DNA of 64,000 nucleotides. Origin: Alteromonas halophila (lineage in GTDB: Bacteria > Pseudomonadota > Gammaproteobacteria > Enterobacterales > Alteromonadaceae). The notes under the pieces were generated by a model. The model did not search any database and had not been told where the DNA came from. It saw only the letters and a program-made list of their open reading frames with translations. Location of the stretch: positions 22,730 through 86,729 of the forward strand of contig NZ_BMXP01000012.1 in assembly GCF_014651815.1 (NCBI RefSeq), written 5' to 3'. The position numbers and the translations under genes are program-made. Numbering within the stretch: the first letter of the stretch is position 1; every line of letters starts with the position of its first letter. Below, piece by piece: positions 8,993-17,941 of the stretch.

Positions 8993-9757
8993 ATGAGCCT
9001 CATTCAGGTAAACCAAAAAGACCAGGTTGTGTACATTCAGTTGTCACGGCCAGAAAAGAAAAACGCGCTGACCCGCGAAATGTACCAGTTAATGGCCGAT
9101 GCACTGGATAAGGTGCAGCAGGACGCGTCGGTAAAAGTGGTCTGCATCCGCGGTGAGGGCCAGTGTTTCACTGCCGGCAATGATATTGGTGATTTTGCCA
9201 GTAAGAAAGACACTGAACATGTGTCTGAGACAGCCGCATTCATGCGTGCACTGGCAAGTTGTAAGAAGCCCGTTGTGGCGCAGGTCGAAGGCATGGCAGT
9301 GGGGATCGGTACTACGTTGCTGCTGCATTGCGATCTGGTTTACAGCGCGCCAGATACCAAATTTGTTCTGCCTTTCATTAATCTTGGCCTGGTGCCGGAG
9401 TATGCGTCCAGTTATCTGTTGCCACGCCTGGCCGGACACCGTAAAGCCAGTGAATGGCTGATGCTCGGTGAACCCTTTAGTGCCGAAGAAGCGAAAACCT
9501 TTGGCATCATTACCGACATTGTTGACGGGGAACACCTCGACGCACACGTAGAGCGTATCTGCAGTAAGCTGGCCGCGAAACCGGCATTTTCGCTGAATCA
9601 TACCAAGTCACTGATGCGTAACGATGACGATGCGGTGATGCAGCAAATGAATGAAGAGCTGGATGTCTTCATTGAAGCAATGAATACCGAGGCTGCTCAG
9701 GAGGCGTTCGACGCGTTTCTGAACAAGCGCCCGATCAATCCGGAAAAATTCAAGTAA
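8993..9757 (+). CDS. Enoyl-CoA hydratase/isomerase (crotonase) family protein
   Basis: A 254-residue crotonase-fold protein. The oxyanion-hole segments are visible as NALTREM and GEGQCFTAGNDIGDF (about residues 55-69), and as VEGMAVGIGTTLLLHCDL (about 99-116). A single acidic residue sits in LVPEYASS (about 134), a pattern closer to Delta3,Delta2-enoyl-CoA isomerases and related enzymes than to the two-Glu hydratases. GGGAG precedes ATG 8993. Eight bases separate it from the ggt gene, so the two are probably cotranscribed. Confidence 0.85.
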   Translation: MSLIQVNQKDQVVYIQLSRPEKKNALTREMYQLMADALDKVQQDASVKVVCIRGEGQCFTAGNDIGDFASKKDTEHVSETAAFMRALASCKKPVVAQVEGMAVGIGTTLLLHCDLVYSAPDTKFVLPFINLGLVPEYASSYLLPRLAGHRKASEWLMLGEPFSAEEAKTFGIITDIVDGEHLDAHVERICSKLAAKPAFSLNHTKSLMRNDDDAVMQQMNEELDVFIEAMNTEAAQEAFDAFLNKRPINPEKFK

Positions 9758-9765
9758 GGATCATT

Positions 9766-11535
9766 ATGCGTTCAACCTTAGCCACGCAGACGCGTGCTTT
9801 TGCAGGCGCCGTACTCTGCCTGTTGCTCATCACGTCACCGGTTACTCAGGCACAAACCAGTGAGAGGGAAGACAGAGAGCCGGAGGCCGCCACTGGCTTT
9901 GACCGGAAATCGGCGTTCACAGCCGATGAGTTTATGGTGGTCGCAGCGAACCCTTATGCAAGCTGGACTGGCAAGCGGGTGATAGAGCAGGGCGGCAGTG
10001 CCATTGACGCTGCCGTAGCGATTCAGGCCATGCTGTCACTGGTTGAACCACAGTCCTCCGGGATCGGCGGCGGCGCGTTTATTCTGTACTGGGACAATGA
10101 GAATAAAGTTCTGCATACCTATGATGGGCGGGAGATGGCTCCTGAAGCCGTGAATGCGCATTGGTTTATGCAGGGTAACCAGCCCATGGACTGGCTGGAT
10201 GCTGTGGTCGGAGGTAAGTCTGTGGGCGTTCCTGGCGCCATAAAAGCGCTGGAGGTAGCCCATCAGGACTTTGGCAGCCTGCCATGGCGCGACCTTTTCA
10301 ACGATACGATTAAGCTGGCCAAAAAGGGGTTTCCGGTGTCGCCACGCCTGGCAAAGCTGGTGGCCATGGATTACCACCCCGGGCTGAAGGAGTTTGCTGC
10401 CAGTTCTACGTATTTTTTCCCCGGCGGTATGCCGCTGAAAGAAGGCTATGTGCGCACCAACAGTAAGCTGGCTAAATCACTGACCGGTATTGCAGAGAAT
10501 GGTAGTGACTATCTGTATACCGGGCCGCTGGCAAAAAAAATTGTCGAGGCGGTCAATGGTGCAGCGATAAATCCGGGACAGTTAAGCCTTGATGATCTGG
10601 CAAACTACAAAGTGATTAAACGTCAGCCTGTGTGTGGTGATTACCACACACGGCGGATCTGTGGCATGGCGCCGCCGAGCTCCGGCGGCATTAATGTCTT
10701 TCAAATCCTGAAGTTATTAGAAGATAAGTCGCTTAGTCAGTATGGCCCCGGCTCGGTAGAGTTTGCCCATCTGTTCACCCAGGCCAGTGCACTGACCTAT
10801 GCGGATCGCGAGCGCTATGTGGCGGACACTGACTTTACAAATCTGCCGTATGCGGCACTGATTAATCCTGCATACCTGAAACGACGCAGCGAGCTTGTCC
10901 GCACAGATCGTAAGTGGCAGCCAGCGCGCGCGGGCGCCCCGTATGCTCAGGCCCAGATAGCCACGGGTATGTCAGGTGAACAGCCCAATACGTCGCACAT
11001 ATCTATTGTCGATAAGCAGGGTAATGCCGTTTCCATGACCACCAGTATCGAGTTTATGTTCGGCTCAGGGCTGATGGTCGGTGGCTTTATGCTGAATAAT
11101 CAGTTAACCGACTTTTCTTTCCTGCCGACCGAACACCGCTTCCCGGTCCTTAACCGGGTTGAGCCGCATAAACGGCCGCGCAGTGCCATGAGCCCGACCA
11201 TGGTGTTTGACAGTAACGGAGAGCTGGAGCTGGTGGTCGGCTCGCCCGGCGGCAGCCGGATCATCAGTTACGTGGCACAGACGCTGATTGGGGTGCTGGA
11301 TTTTAATCTGGATATACAGCAAGCCATTAATATGCCCAGGATCACTAACCGTAACGACTACACCGCGCTGGAAGCGGGCACGCCGGTCACGCAGTTAGAA
11401 GGGCCATTACGCAAACTGGGGCACAAGGTCAGGGTGCAGGATCTTAACAGCGGGTTACATGGCATTCAGTTGAAGGATGATTCGCTGATCGGTGGTGCGG
11501 ATCCGCGTCGGGAAGGTATCGCTGTGGGGCAGTAA
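9766..11535 (+). CDS. ggt: Gamma-glutamyltransferase, periplasmic
   Basis: A 589-residue Ntn hydrolase with a signal peptide (core AVLCLLLITSPVTQAQ). The proenzyme should self-cleave before Thr409 of NTSHISIVDKQGNAVSMT, giving large and small subunits; the substrate loop and GSPGGSRII motif follow. It would hydrolyse glutathione or transfer its gamma-glutamyl group outside the cytoplasm, releasing Cys-Gly. Length matches the bacterial family (about 580). It sits directly behind a crotonase-family gene, a pairing with no obvious metabolic logic. Confidence 0.93.
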   Translation: MRSTLATQTRAFAGAVLCLLLITSPVTQAQTSEREDREPEAATGFDRKSAFTADEFMVVAANPYASWTGKRVIEQGGSAIDAAVAIQAMLSLVEPQSSGIGGGAFILYWDNENKVLHTYDGREMAPEAVNAHWFMQGNQPMDWLDAVVGGKSVGVPGAIKALEVAHQDFGSLPWRDLFNDTIKLAKKGFPVSPRLAKLVAMDYHPGLKEFAASSTYFFPGGMPLKEGYVRTNSKLAKSLTGIAENGSDYLYTGPLAKKIVEAVNGAAINPGQLSLDDLANYKVIKRQPVCGDYHTRRICGMAPPSSGGINVFQILKLLEDKSLSQYGPGSVEFAHLFTQASALTYADRERYVADTDFTNLPYAALINPAYLKRRSELVRTDRKWQPARAGAPYAQAQIATGMSGEQPNTSHISIVDKQGNAVSMTTSIEFMFGSGLMVGGFMLNNQLTDFSFLPTEHRFPVLNRVEPHKRPRSAMSPTMVFDSNGELELVVGSPGGSRIISYVAQTLIGVLDFNLDIQQAINMPRITNRNDYTALEAGTPVTQLEGPLRKLGHKVRVQDLNSGLHGIQLKDDSLIGGADPRREGIAVGQ

Positions 11536-11542
11536 GCCCCAC
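11524..11542. terminator. Hairpin overlapping the ggt stop codon
   Basis: GTGGGGC (11524-11530) pairs with GCCCCAC (11536-11542) over AGTAA, which contains the ggt stop. Only three T residues follow, so termination is likely weak. The facing gene (11560-12024) also ends here. Confidence 0.45.
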
Positions 11543-11559
11543 GTTTACTGCATCGCTTC

Positions 11560-12024
11560 TTACAGAAAATGGTCAGGGTGGATTTTGGCAACTTTCCAGT
11601 CGCCTTTTTCCCTGACCAGATCCAGACTGCGGATATCTTCTATCTTATCCTCACCGTACGTGCCACTAAGAAACAGGGTGATTGTGGCCTTTTCGGCATA
11701 TTCGCTGCGTGCGACCCGGTTACTTTCCTGCGGTTTAATGTCCACGGTATCATATTTAAGATCAAGTAAGTGGCGCTGAACATTGCGGTTGGTGTGGTAG
11801 TTAGTAAGAATACGACCAAGACGTTCGGTGCTAAGGGCAATGGCCGAATCCAGCGTGGGTTCAGCATAAATTCCTCGCATAAACCGCACCGCCGTATACT
11901 CCGGTGAGCCCTCATCCAGCATGCCGTAACGGCCAAGACGTTCTTCCTTTTCCTGCTTCTCACAGCCGCTGATGACAAGCAACAGCATTAGCAGCAATGA
12001 CGCGATGGGTTGGTTTTTTTGCAT
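11560..12024 (-). CDS. Small uncharacterised lipoprotein
   Basis: A 154-residue protein with a clear lipobox (LLLVISGCE, Cys about residue 21). The rest is a charged domain of about 130 residues beginning at GSPEYTAVRFMRGIY and ending VREKGDWKVAKIHPDHFL. The last segment (GDWKVAKI) resembles the closing strand of NTF2/DUF4878-like lipoproteins, but I cannot assign a family. It probably sits in the outer membrane facing the periplasm. It stands alone between ggt and the cysK terminator. Confidence 0.75.
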   Translation of the reverse strand: MQKNQPIASLLLMLLLVISGCEKQEKEERLGRYGMLDEGSPEYTAVRFMRGIYAEPTLDSAIALSTERLGRILTNYHTNRNVQRHLLDLKYDTVDIKPQESNRVARSEYAEKATITLFLSGTYGEDKIEDIRSLDLVREKGDWKVAKIHPDHFL

Positions 12025-12100
12025 AGTGTGAATAAGGGCAATGCCCGGTCAGAATTAATTGCGCTAAGACTACCACTCAAGCTATCTGATTTTCAAAATA

Positions 12101-12127
12101 AAAAAGCGAGGCATGGCCTCGCTTTGT
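12101..12127 (-). terminator. Rho-independent terminator of cysK
   Basis: AAAGCGAGGC (12103-12112) pairs with GCCTCGCTTT (12116-12125) over ATG. On the minus strand the stem is followed by a T-rich run, as expected for a terminator 25 bases after the cysK stop. Confidence 0.85.
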
Positions 12128-12150
12128 CTGCTATTTGAAGCGCTATAACT

Positions 12151-13116
12151 TTACTGCACTTCTTCCTGGTCCGAAAATTCACCGGCAAACAACGGGCTGC
12201 TGAGATACCGCTCGGTACCACTGGCCAGCAGGACCACGACAGTTTTGTCTTTGTTTTCCGGACGCTCTATGAAGCGCTTAGCGGCTACTACTGCAGCACC
12301 AGATGAAATACCGGCCAGAATACCTTCTTCTTTCATCAGACGGTGACACATTTCCATGCATTCTTCATTGGTGACCTGTTCAACCTCATCCACCATATCA
12401 AGATCCAGGTTGCCGGGAATAAAGCCCGCACCAATCCCCTGAATTTTATGTGGACCTGGGGTAAGTTCTTCACCATTTTTAGCTTGCGTAATAACCGGTG
12501 AATCAGTCGGTTCAACGGCAACCGAGGTGATGGCCTTACCTTTGGTATTCTTGATATAGCGACTTACACCAGTGATGGTGCCGCCTGTACCAACACCTGC
12601 AACAAAGGCATCAATGCTTCCGTCGGTATCCTCCCAGATTTCCGGGCCGGTGGTTTTTTCATGGATGGCAGGGTTAGCCGGGTTGTCGAACTGTTGAAGC
12701 AGCACGTACTTATCCGGGTTACTATCGACAATTTCCTGTGCCGCCGCGACAGCGCCTTTCATGCCCTTGGGGGCTTCAGTCAGCACCAGGTTGGCGCCAA
12801 GGGCTTTAAGCAATTTACGACGTTCAAGACTCATGCTGCTGGGCATGGTCAGGGTCAGCTTGTAGCCGCGAGAGGCCGCGACAAAGGCAAGGGCAATACC
12901 GGTATTACCGCTGGTTGGCTCAACAATTTCCTTGCCTTCGGTGAGCACGCCACGTTGCTCTGCGTCCCAGATCATGCTTGCGCCAATCCGGCACTTTACA
13001 CTGAAACTGGGGTTACGGGATTCCATTTTCGCATAAACATTGCCGCCTGTTACGCGGTTTAACTTAACCAGTGGCGTATGGCCAATTGACAGCGAATTGT
13101 CGTCGTATACTTGCAT
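12151..13116 (-). CDS. cysK: Cysteine synthase A (O-acetylserine sulfhydrylase)
   Basis: A 321-residue PLP enzyme, near-collinear with E. coli CysK. It carries the PLP lysine K41 in [10 protein letters not shown], the substrate loop [12 protein letters not shown], the phosphate-binding [10 protein letters not shown] and the C-terminal GISSGAA. It makes cysteine from O-acetylserine and sulfide in the cytoplasm. AAGGATG precedes the ATG. The 210-base upstream gap shows no obvious CysB-type site that I can support. Confidence 0.95.
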   Translation of the reverse strand: MQVYDDNSLSIGHTPLVKLNRVTGGNVYAKMESRNPSFSVKCRIGASMIWDAEQRGVLTEGKEIVEPTSGNTGIALAFVAASRGYKLTLTMPSSMSLERRKLLKALGANLVLTEAPKGMKGAVAAAQEIVDSNPDKYVLLQQFDNPANPAIHEKTTGPEIWEDTDGSIDAFVAGVGTGGTITGVSRYIKNTKGKAITSVAVEPTDSPVITQAKNGEELTPGPHKIQGIGAGFIPGNLDLDMVDEVEQVTNEECMEMCHRLMKEEGILAGISSGAAVVAAKRFIERPENKDKTVVVLLASGTERYLSSPLFAGEFSDQEEVQ

Positions 13117-13326
13117 GATTCATCCTTACTCGTTTATCTACCCCTAAATCTGGGTGCGAACGGTGATTCTTCAACCCGTGCCAGTATAATAGCTAACTAT
13201 TCACAACCTGAATTGGGGTACTTGTATTAACCCTTATATGATTGGTCTGAAATGCGAAAATGAAAAGTCTTTTTTCGCTATATGTTATGGTTATTTTAAA
13301 CAGAAAATCTTCCCTAAGGAGAACTG

Positions 13327-14163
13327 ATGGCTTTTGATGGTACGTCGAATTACATTGCGACCAAGGAACTGCGACTGGCGGTAAACGCGGCAATGACACT
13401 GGAACGCCCTTTATTAATCAAGGGCGAGCCGGGCACCGGCAAAACCATGCTGGCTGAAGAGCTGGCAACAAGCCTGAATACCGAGCTTATCCCCTGGCAT
13501 ATCAAGTCGACGACCAAAGCGCAGCAGGGCCTGTACGAATACGACGCTGTATCTCGGCTGCGTGATTCGCAGCTGGGTGATGATCGGGTACACGATATTT
13601 CAAACTACATTGTTAAAGGTAAGCTGTGGCAAGCCTTTGAGGCAACCGAGCGCCCAGTGCTGCTGATTGATGAAATCGACAAAGCCGATATAGAGTTTCC
13701 AAACGATTTATTGCTGGAGCTCGATAAGATGGAGTTTTTTGTATACGAAACACAGCAGCAGATCGTCGCCAGGCAACGGCCCATCGTCATTATCACCTCC
13801 AACAATGAGAAAGAACTGCCGGATGCCTTTTTACGCCGCTGTTTTTTCCACTACATCCAGTTCCCAACGCCGGATGAAATGCGTGACATTGTCGATGTTC
13901 ACTTTCCAAACCTTAAAAAGCAGTTGCTTGACAGTGCGCTGAACGCGTTCTTTGAAGTCCGTGAGGTACCGGGGCTCAAGAAAAAGCCGTCTACGTCAGA
14001 ACTGATTGACTGGCTGAAGCTGCTGGTGGCAGAAGATATTCCCCCCGAGGCCCTGCACGATAAAGAGGGTAAAACGGCGATCCCGCCACTCTATGGCGCA
14101 TTGCTGAAAAACGAACAGGACATTCACCTGTTTGAAAAACTGGTGTTCATGGCCCGTCGCTAA
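13327..14163 (+). CDS. MoxR-family AAA+ ATPase (CoxD-like)
   Basis: A 278-residue AAA+ protein with Walker A GEPGTGKTM (about residues 32-40), Walker B VLLIDEIDKAD (about 114-124), sensor-1 VIITSNNEKELP and an arginine-finger region DAFLRRCFFHYI. MoxR proteins act as chaperones that insert cofactors or assemble complexes together with a VWA partner; CoxD does this for CO dehydrogenase. The next gene is such a partner, overlapping by one base (TAATG). AAGGAG precedes ATG 13327. Confidence 0.9.
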   Translation: MAFDGTSNYIATKELRLAVNAAMTLERPLLIKGEPGTGKTMLAEELATSLNTELIPWHIKSTTKAQQGLYEYDAVSRLRDSQLGDDRVHDISNYIVKGKLWQAFEATERPVLLIDEIDKADIEFPNDLLLELDKMEFFVYETQQQIVARQRPIVIITSNNEKELPDAFLRRCFFHYIQFPTPDEMRDIVDVHFPNLKKQLLDSALNAFFEVREVPGLKKKPSTSELIDWLKLLVAEDIPPEALHDKEGKTAIPPLYGALLKNEQDIHLFEKLVFMARR

Positions 14164-15344
14164 TGCTGATTGATTTCTTTTTTACGCTACGCAAATACCG
14201 GCTGAAAACCAGCCTGCGCGAACTGCTGGATCTGCTGAACGCGTTGAAACATCAGGTAGTGTACGCCGACATTGATGCGTTTTATGCCTTGTCACGCACC
14301 ATTCTGGTTAAAGATGAAAGTCAGTATGACAAGTTCGACCGTGCATTTGCCGATTACTTTGAAGGTGTGTCGTCGATTGATCTGTTCGGTGAGGAGATCC
14401 CGGAAGACTGGTTACGTAAGGAACTGGAGAAGACGCTCACTGATGAGGAAAAGGCTAAACTTAAAGCAATGGGCGGTCTCGATGAGCTGATGGATACGTT
14501 AAGAAAACGCCTGGAAGAGCAGCAAAAACGCCATCAGGGCGGCAACAAGTGGATTGGCACAGGCGGCACTTCACCCTTTGGAGCCTACGGTGATAATCCC
14601 ATGGGCGTACGCATCGGGCAAAAAGGCAACCGCCGTTTCTCTGCTGCCAAGGTGTGGGACAAGCGTGAGTTTCGTAACCTGTCAAGTGATGTGGAACTGG
14701 GTACCCGAAACATCAAGATGGCACTGCGTAAGTTACGCAAATTTGCCCGCACCGGTGCCAGTGAAGAACTCGACATGCCAACTACCATTGGTGAAACTGC
14801 CCGCAAAGGCGGAATGCTGGACATCCACATGACGCCAGAGCGCCATAACGCGGTTAAAGTGCTGATGTTTTTTGATGTCGGCGGCTCAATGGATCCTTAC
14901 ATCAAAACCACACAGGAGCTGTTTTCAGCGGTGCACGCGGAGTTTAAATATCTTGAGTATTTTTATTTTCACAACTGCGTGTATGAAGAGGTGTGGCAGG
15001 ACAATGCGCGACGCAACACGCAGCGTATTCCGGTGTGGGATATTATTCATCGCTATGGCCCAGACTATAAGGTTATTTTTGTGGGTGACGCGACCATGGG
15101 GCCGTATGAGATCACGTACCCGGGCGGCAGTGTCGAGCACTGGAATGAAGAGCCGGGCAGTGCCTGGATGCAGCGACTGCTTAACCATTTTGGCAAAGCC
15201 ATCTGGCTGAATCCGCAGGCTGAGCAATACTGGCCGTATTATCACTCCGTCAGTATCCTAAAGGAGATAATGGGCGATCGCATGTTTCCGCTGACGCTGG
15301 AGGGATTAACTGACGGCATAGCCACACTGAGCAGGTCCAGGTGA
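14163..15344 (+). CDS. VWA domain-containing CoxE-like protein
   Basis: A 393-residue protein. The N-terminal half is helical and charged, with a KRLEEQQKRHQGG stretch. A C-terminal von Willebrand A-type domain starts at about residue 230 with MFFDVGGSMDPY, a degenerate MIDAS motif in which the usual DxSxS has become DVGGS. It is the expected partner of the upstream MoxR ATPase. Start overlaps the moxR stop, and the downstream gene starts inside its stop (GTGA), so all three genes are translationally coupled. Confidence 0.87.
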   Translation: MLIDFFFTLRKYRLKTSLRELLDLLNALKHQVVYADIDAFYALSRTILVKDESQYDKFDRAFADYFEGVSSIDLFGEEIPEDWLRKELEKTLTDEEKAKLKAMGGLDELMDTLRKRLEEQQKRHQGGNKWIGTGGTSPFGAYGDNPMGVRIGQKGNRRFSAAKVWDKREFRNLSSDVELGTRNIKMALRKLRKFARTGASEELDMPTTIGETARKGGMLDIHMTPERHNAVKVLMFFDVGGSMDPYIKTTQELFSAVHAEFKYLEYFYFHNCVYEEVWQDNARRNTQRIPVWDIIHRYGPDYKVIFVGDATMGPYEITYPGGSVEHWNEEPGSAWMQRLLNHFGKAIWLNPQAEQYWPYYHSVSILKEIMGDRMFPLTLEGLTDGIATLSRSR

Positions 15345-15949
15345 CCCCACGGGCGCTGGTGCTGGCGGGTGGGGCTGGTAGCCGCTACACGACAGGCAAT
15401 AAGCTGCTGAGCAAACGTGCAGACGGTACCCTGCTGCTCGCTCATGTGATCAAAGCGCTGACACCGCTGGTAAACGACACGCTGGTCGTCACCGGGAAAT
15501 GGCATGAGGAGCTGCAGGGCATACTGAATTCGCTGCCGGTTCGTGTCAGCTACAACGGTCACTGGCAGGGCGGTATGGGTTTTTCTCTGGCTCATGGCAT
15601 AAAGGAGATTACGCAGGCATGGCCAGACACCTCACACGTACTGGTGTGTGTCGGTGATTTGCCGGCCATCAGTACTGCGTCAGTACAACCGTTGCTTGAC
15701 GCAGCGAGACGTTCGCCGGGTATGATCATTGCCAGTCGCTGGCACAACGCCGAAGGGGTGCCGGCGGTGTTTCCTGAATCCTGCTTTGCCGAACTGCGCA
15801 GTCTGCGTGGGGACAGTGGCGCAGGGCGCATAATCAAACGTACGCTGGCGTTGTCACCACCGCAATGTCGGGCTGTGCCACATGCCGAGGCCGGCTGGGA
15901 TATAGACACAGAAGATGACTGGCAGCGTACTCCCTCTTCACTCCCTTGA
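15341..15949 (+). CDS. MobA/MocA-like nucleotidyltransferase
   Basis: A 202-residue NTP-transferase with the N-terminal LVLAGGAGSRY signature, a K in GNKLLSK, the GGMGFSLAHGI helix (about residues 75-85) and VCVGDLPAIS (about 105-114), as in MocA (CTP:molybdopterin cytidylyltransferase) and related proteins. MocA matures Mo-hydroxylases such as xanthine dehydrogenase. The GTG start overlaps the TGA of the CoxE-like gene by four bases. With MoxR and CoxE-like partners this looks like a Mo-enzyme maturation set, but no Mo-hydroxylase subunit is in the window. Confidence 0.8.
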   Translation: MTPRALVLAGGAGSRYTTGNKLLSKRADGTLLLAHVIKALTPLVNDTLVVTGKWHEELQGILNSLPVRVSYNGHWQGGMGFSLAHGIKEITQAWPDTSHVLVCVGDLPAISTASVQPLLDAARRSPGMIIASRWHNAEGVPAVFPESCFAELRSLRGDSGAGRIIKRTLALSPPQCRAVPHAEAGWDIDTEDDWQRTPSSLP

Positions 15950-15990
15950 TATTTGCGTGTTTGCTCCCACTTATTCTGTTACCTGAACTT

Positions 15991-16034
15991 AAGCGTCGAA
16001 TAAGTCACTGTCTGCTAAGTAGTATTCGACGCTT
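15991..16034. repeat. 12-bp perfect inverted repeat with 20-base loop
   Basis: AAGCGTCGAATA (15991-16002) is mirrored exactly as TATTCGACGCTT (16023-16034). It lies 42 bases after the nucleotidyltransferase stop and 67 bases before the rhomboid start. No T-run follows, so it is either a weak terminator or a protein or RNA recognition site. Confidence 0.6.
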
Positions 16035-16100
16035 GTTTAACAGCTAAGCGCCGCCAGACGGCACCTGGTCATCCCCGCTACTTATGTGCCGGAGTCACGC

Positions 16101-16763
16101 ATGCAGTCAATCAGTCTTAAACACGCAATCGTTATCAGTGTCTGCGCAGTTTCCGCGTTGTGGGTGATTCAGTCGGCTGGCGTGTTATTCAGTCTGCCGC
16201 TTAATATGCTGGGAGTTGTGCCCTGGGCGTGGGAGCGCAGTTACGGCATTTTAACCTCGCCGTTGGTGCATGGCTCGTATGAACACTTATTTCACAATAC
16301 TCTGCCCCTGATTGTACTGGGCTCCATGTTACTTTATGGCTACCCAAGCAGCCGCAACAAAGTATTGCTTAGTGCCTGGCTATGCTCCGGGGTTGGCGTG
16401 TTTCTGTTTGGCCGGGACTCTGTGCATATTGGTGCGAGCGGCATCAGCCATGGCCTGTTTTTCTTTTTATTCGTCGTCAGTATTCTGCGTCGCGATAAAC
16501 GCTCGGTCGCGCTTATGATGATTGCCTTTTTTATGTACGGGGGCATGATCATGACAATATTCCCGCGCGATCCATCCATTTCCTTTGAAGCGCATTTCTT
16601 TGGTGCAGTAGGCGGTGTCGTGGCAGCATTTTTATGGTGGCGGCGCGATCCAAAGCCTGACGTTAAACGCTACAGTTGGGAAAATGAAGAAGAACTGGAC
16701 GATCCTGTCATTGGCGATGCATGGAAGCAGGACGCGGATGATGAGCGCCGTGAACAACAATAA
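16101..16763 (+). CDS. Rhomboid family intramembrane serine protease
   Basis: About 220 residues with around six membrane segments. Rhomboid hallmarks are HGSYEHLFHNTLPL (about residues 55-68), the serine motif GASGISHGLFF (about 112-122) and a late His in FEAHFFGAVGG. A hydrophilic, acidic tail (EEELDDP to the end) is probably cytoplasmic. ATG 16101 is chosen over an upstream GTG (16086) because GGAG lies 6 bases before it. Substrates are unknown. The next gene starts 31 bases downstream. Confidence 0.85.
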   Translation: MQSISLKHAIVISVCAVSALWVIQSAGVLFSLPLNMLGVVPWAWERSYGILTSPLVHGSYEHLFHNTLPLIVLGSMLLYGYPSSRNKVLLSAWLCSGVGVFLFGRDSVHIGASGISHGLFFFLFVVSILRRDKRSVALMMIAFFMYGGMIMTIFPRDPSISFEAHFFGAVGGVVAAFLWWRRDPKPDVKRYSWENEEELDDPVIGDAWKQDADDERREQQ

Positions 16764-16794
16764 TAGGGCCGTCCGACAGGTCGAGGGAACAACA

Positions 16795-17733
16795 GTGCGT
16801 GCGATACTTTTTATATGGCTGGTGCTGACGGCCCCACTGACTTTGGCGGCGATGACCAAAGCGCCCGATAAGGAAACGCTGATAGAAAGGCACGAAGTCA
16901 GTTCGGTGATACAGCAGAGTATCGACAGGATCCGGCAGTATTATCTGCTTGATGAAAAGGTGCCTGACATTACCCGCGCACTTGAAGCGCGTCTGCAGGC
17001 CGGTGATTTTGATCGCCAGTTTCAGTTTGGTCATTTGCGCCAGCAACTGGAGCACCTGCTGCATCAGGCCAGCGGTGACAATGGTTTCACTGTCCTGCAG
17101 CGGCCAGGAATAGAGAACGACCCAGCTATTCAGCCGCTGAACTACCCCGGTACAATTGAAACGCGAACTTTGTCCGATAGGGTTGGCGTAATTTCCCTTA
17201 CCGGAGATATTGATTATGACCATGCCAGCGAGGACATCAGTGACGCAATGCGTGCGGTTGCTGGCTGCAGAGCACTCGTGATCGATCTTTCCAGAGTGGC
17301 GCGCGGCAGTATTACGGCAGTCCATCACATGCTAAGCCACTTTCACTCGCCGGGGGCTGTGCTGGGCGAGCTTTGTTTCGCAGGTGGCCGTACCGAGCAC
17401 CTCACGGCGTCACCTGTAACTAACGCCGTCGCACCTGCAACACCGGTGTATATCGTGAATTCTGCGTTTGTGAATGGTAGTTGGGAATGGTTTTCCTATC
17501 TGTTAGGAGCGTCGGGCAACGTAACAATTGTAGGGGAACGTACGATGGGCGTCGCAGTCCTGCCCGATACCTTTGCGCTGTCCGAGCATGTAAGTCTGCG
17601 GGTTCCCCGGGCTGTCTTTGCACACCCGGTGTCGGGCGATAACTGGCATGACTGGGGCGTTGATTCTGACTATCAGACAGACAACGCCAGCGCATTGGCG
17701 CAGGCCATCGCGCTGGCTGAAAAGAACATATAA
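16795..17733 (+). CDS. S41 (C-terminal processing peptidase)-like exported protein, atypical catalytic site
   Basis: About 312 residues with a signal peptide (VRAILFIWLVLTAPLTLAA). The N-terminal helical segment IRQYYLLDEKVPDITRALEA resembles the cap region of S41A/IRBP-type peptidases. The core strands RVGVISLTGDI, ALVIDLSRVARGS and VTIVGERTMG follow, and the end reads DWGVDSDYQTDNASALAQAI, as in that family. The serine expected 19 residues before the VGE glycine is a Gly here, with a Ser one position later (FVNGSWEW), so activity is doubtful. GTG 16795 is chosen because GAGGGA precedes it and the signal peptide starts there. Confidence 0.65.
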   Translation: MRAILFIWLVLTAPLTLAAMTKAPDKETLIERHEVSSVIQQSIDRIRQYYLLDEKVPDITRALEARLQAGDFDRQFQFGHLRQQLEHLLHQASGDNGFTVLQRPGIENDPAIQPLNYPGTIETRTLSDRVGVISLTGDIDYDHASEDISDAMRAVAGCRALVIDLSRVARGSITAVHHMLSHFHSPGAVLGELCFAGGRTEHLTASPVTNAVAPATPVYIVNSAFVNGSWEWFSYLLGASGNVTIVGERTMGVAVLPDTFALSEHVSLRVPRAVFAHPVSGDNWHDWGVDSDYQTDNASALAQAIALAEKNI

Positions 17734-17807
17734 ATTCATTGTCCTGCCATAGCCAAGGCGATAAACCCCTTCAAAATAAGGCTTTAAGCGTGACTGTCGT
17801 ATTGGTA

Positions 17808-17822
17808 ACGTAAGGGTTACGT
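17808..17822. promoter_or_regulatory. Palindrome upstream of the XRE/membrane regulator
   Basis: ACGTAA-GGG-TTACGT is a perfect 6-3-6 inverted repeat about 120 bases before the regulator start. It could be an operator for that protein; nothing else supports this. The rest of 17734-17941 shows no other feature. Confidence 0.3.
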
Positions 17823-17941
17823 AGTGATGTCGTAAAGGAAAAACGGGTTTCCGGTTAGATTGTAATACACAGGATACGGACGGGGCAGTGACTGCGTGTT
17901 CGTCATCCTGATTACGGTTGAGCCGACGAGGAAACTCTGCC

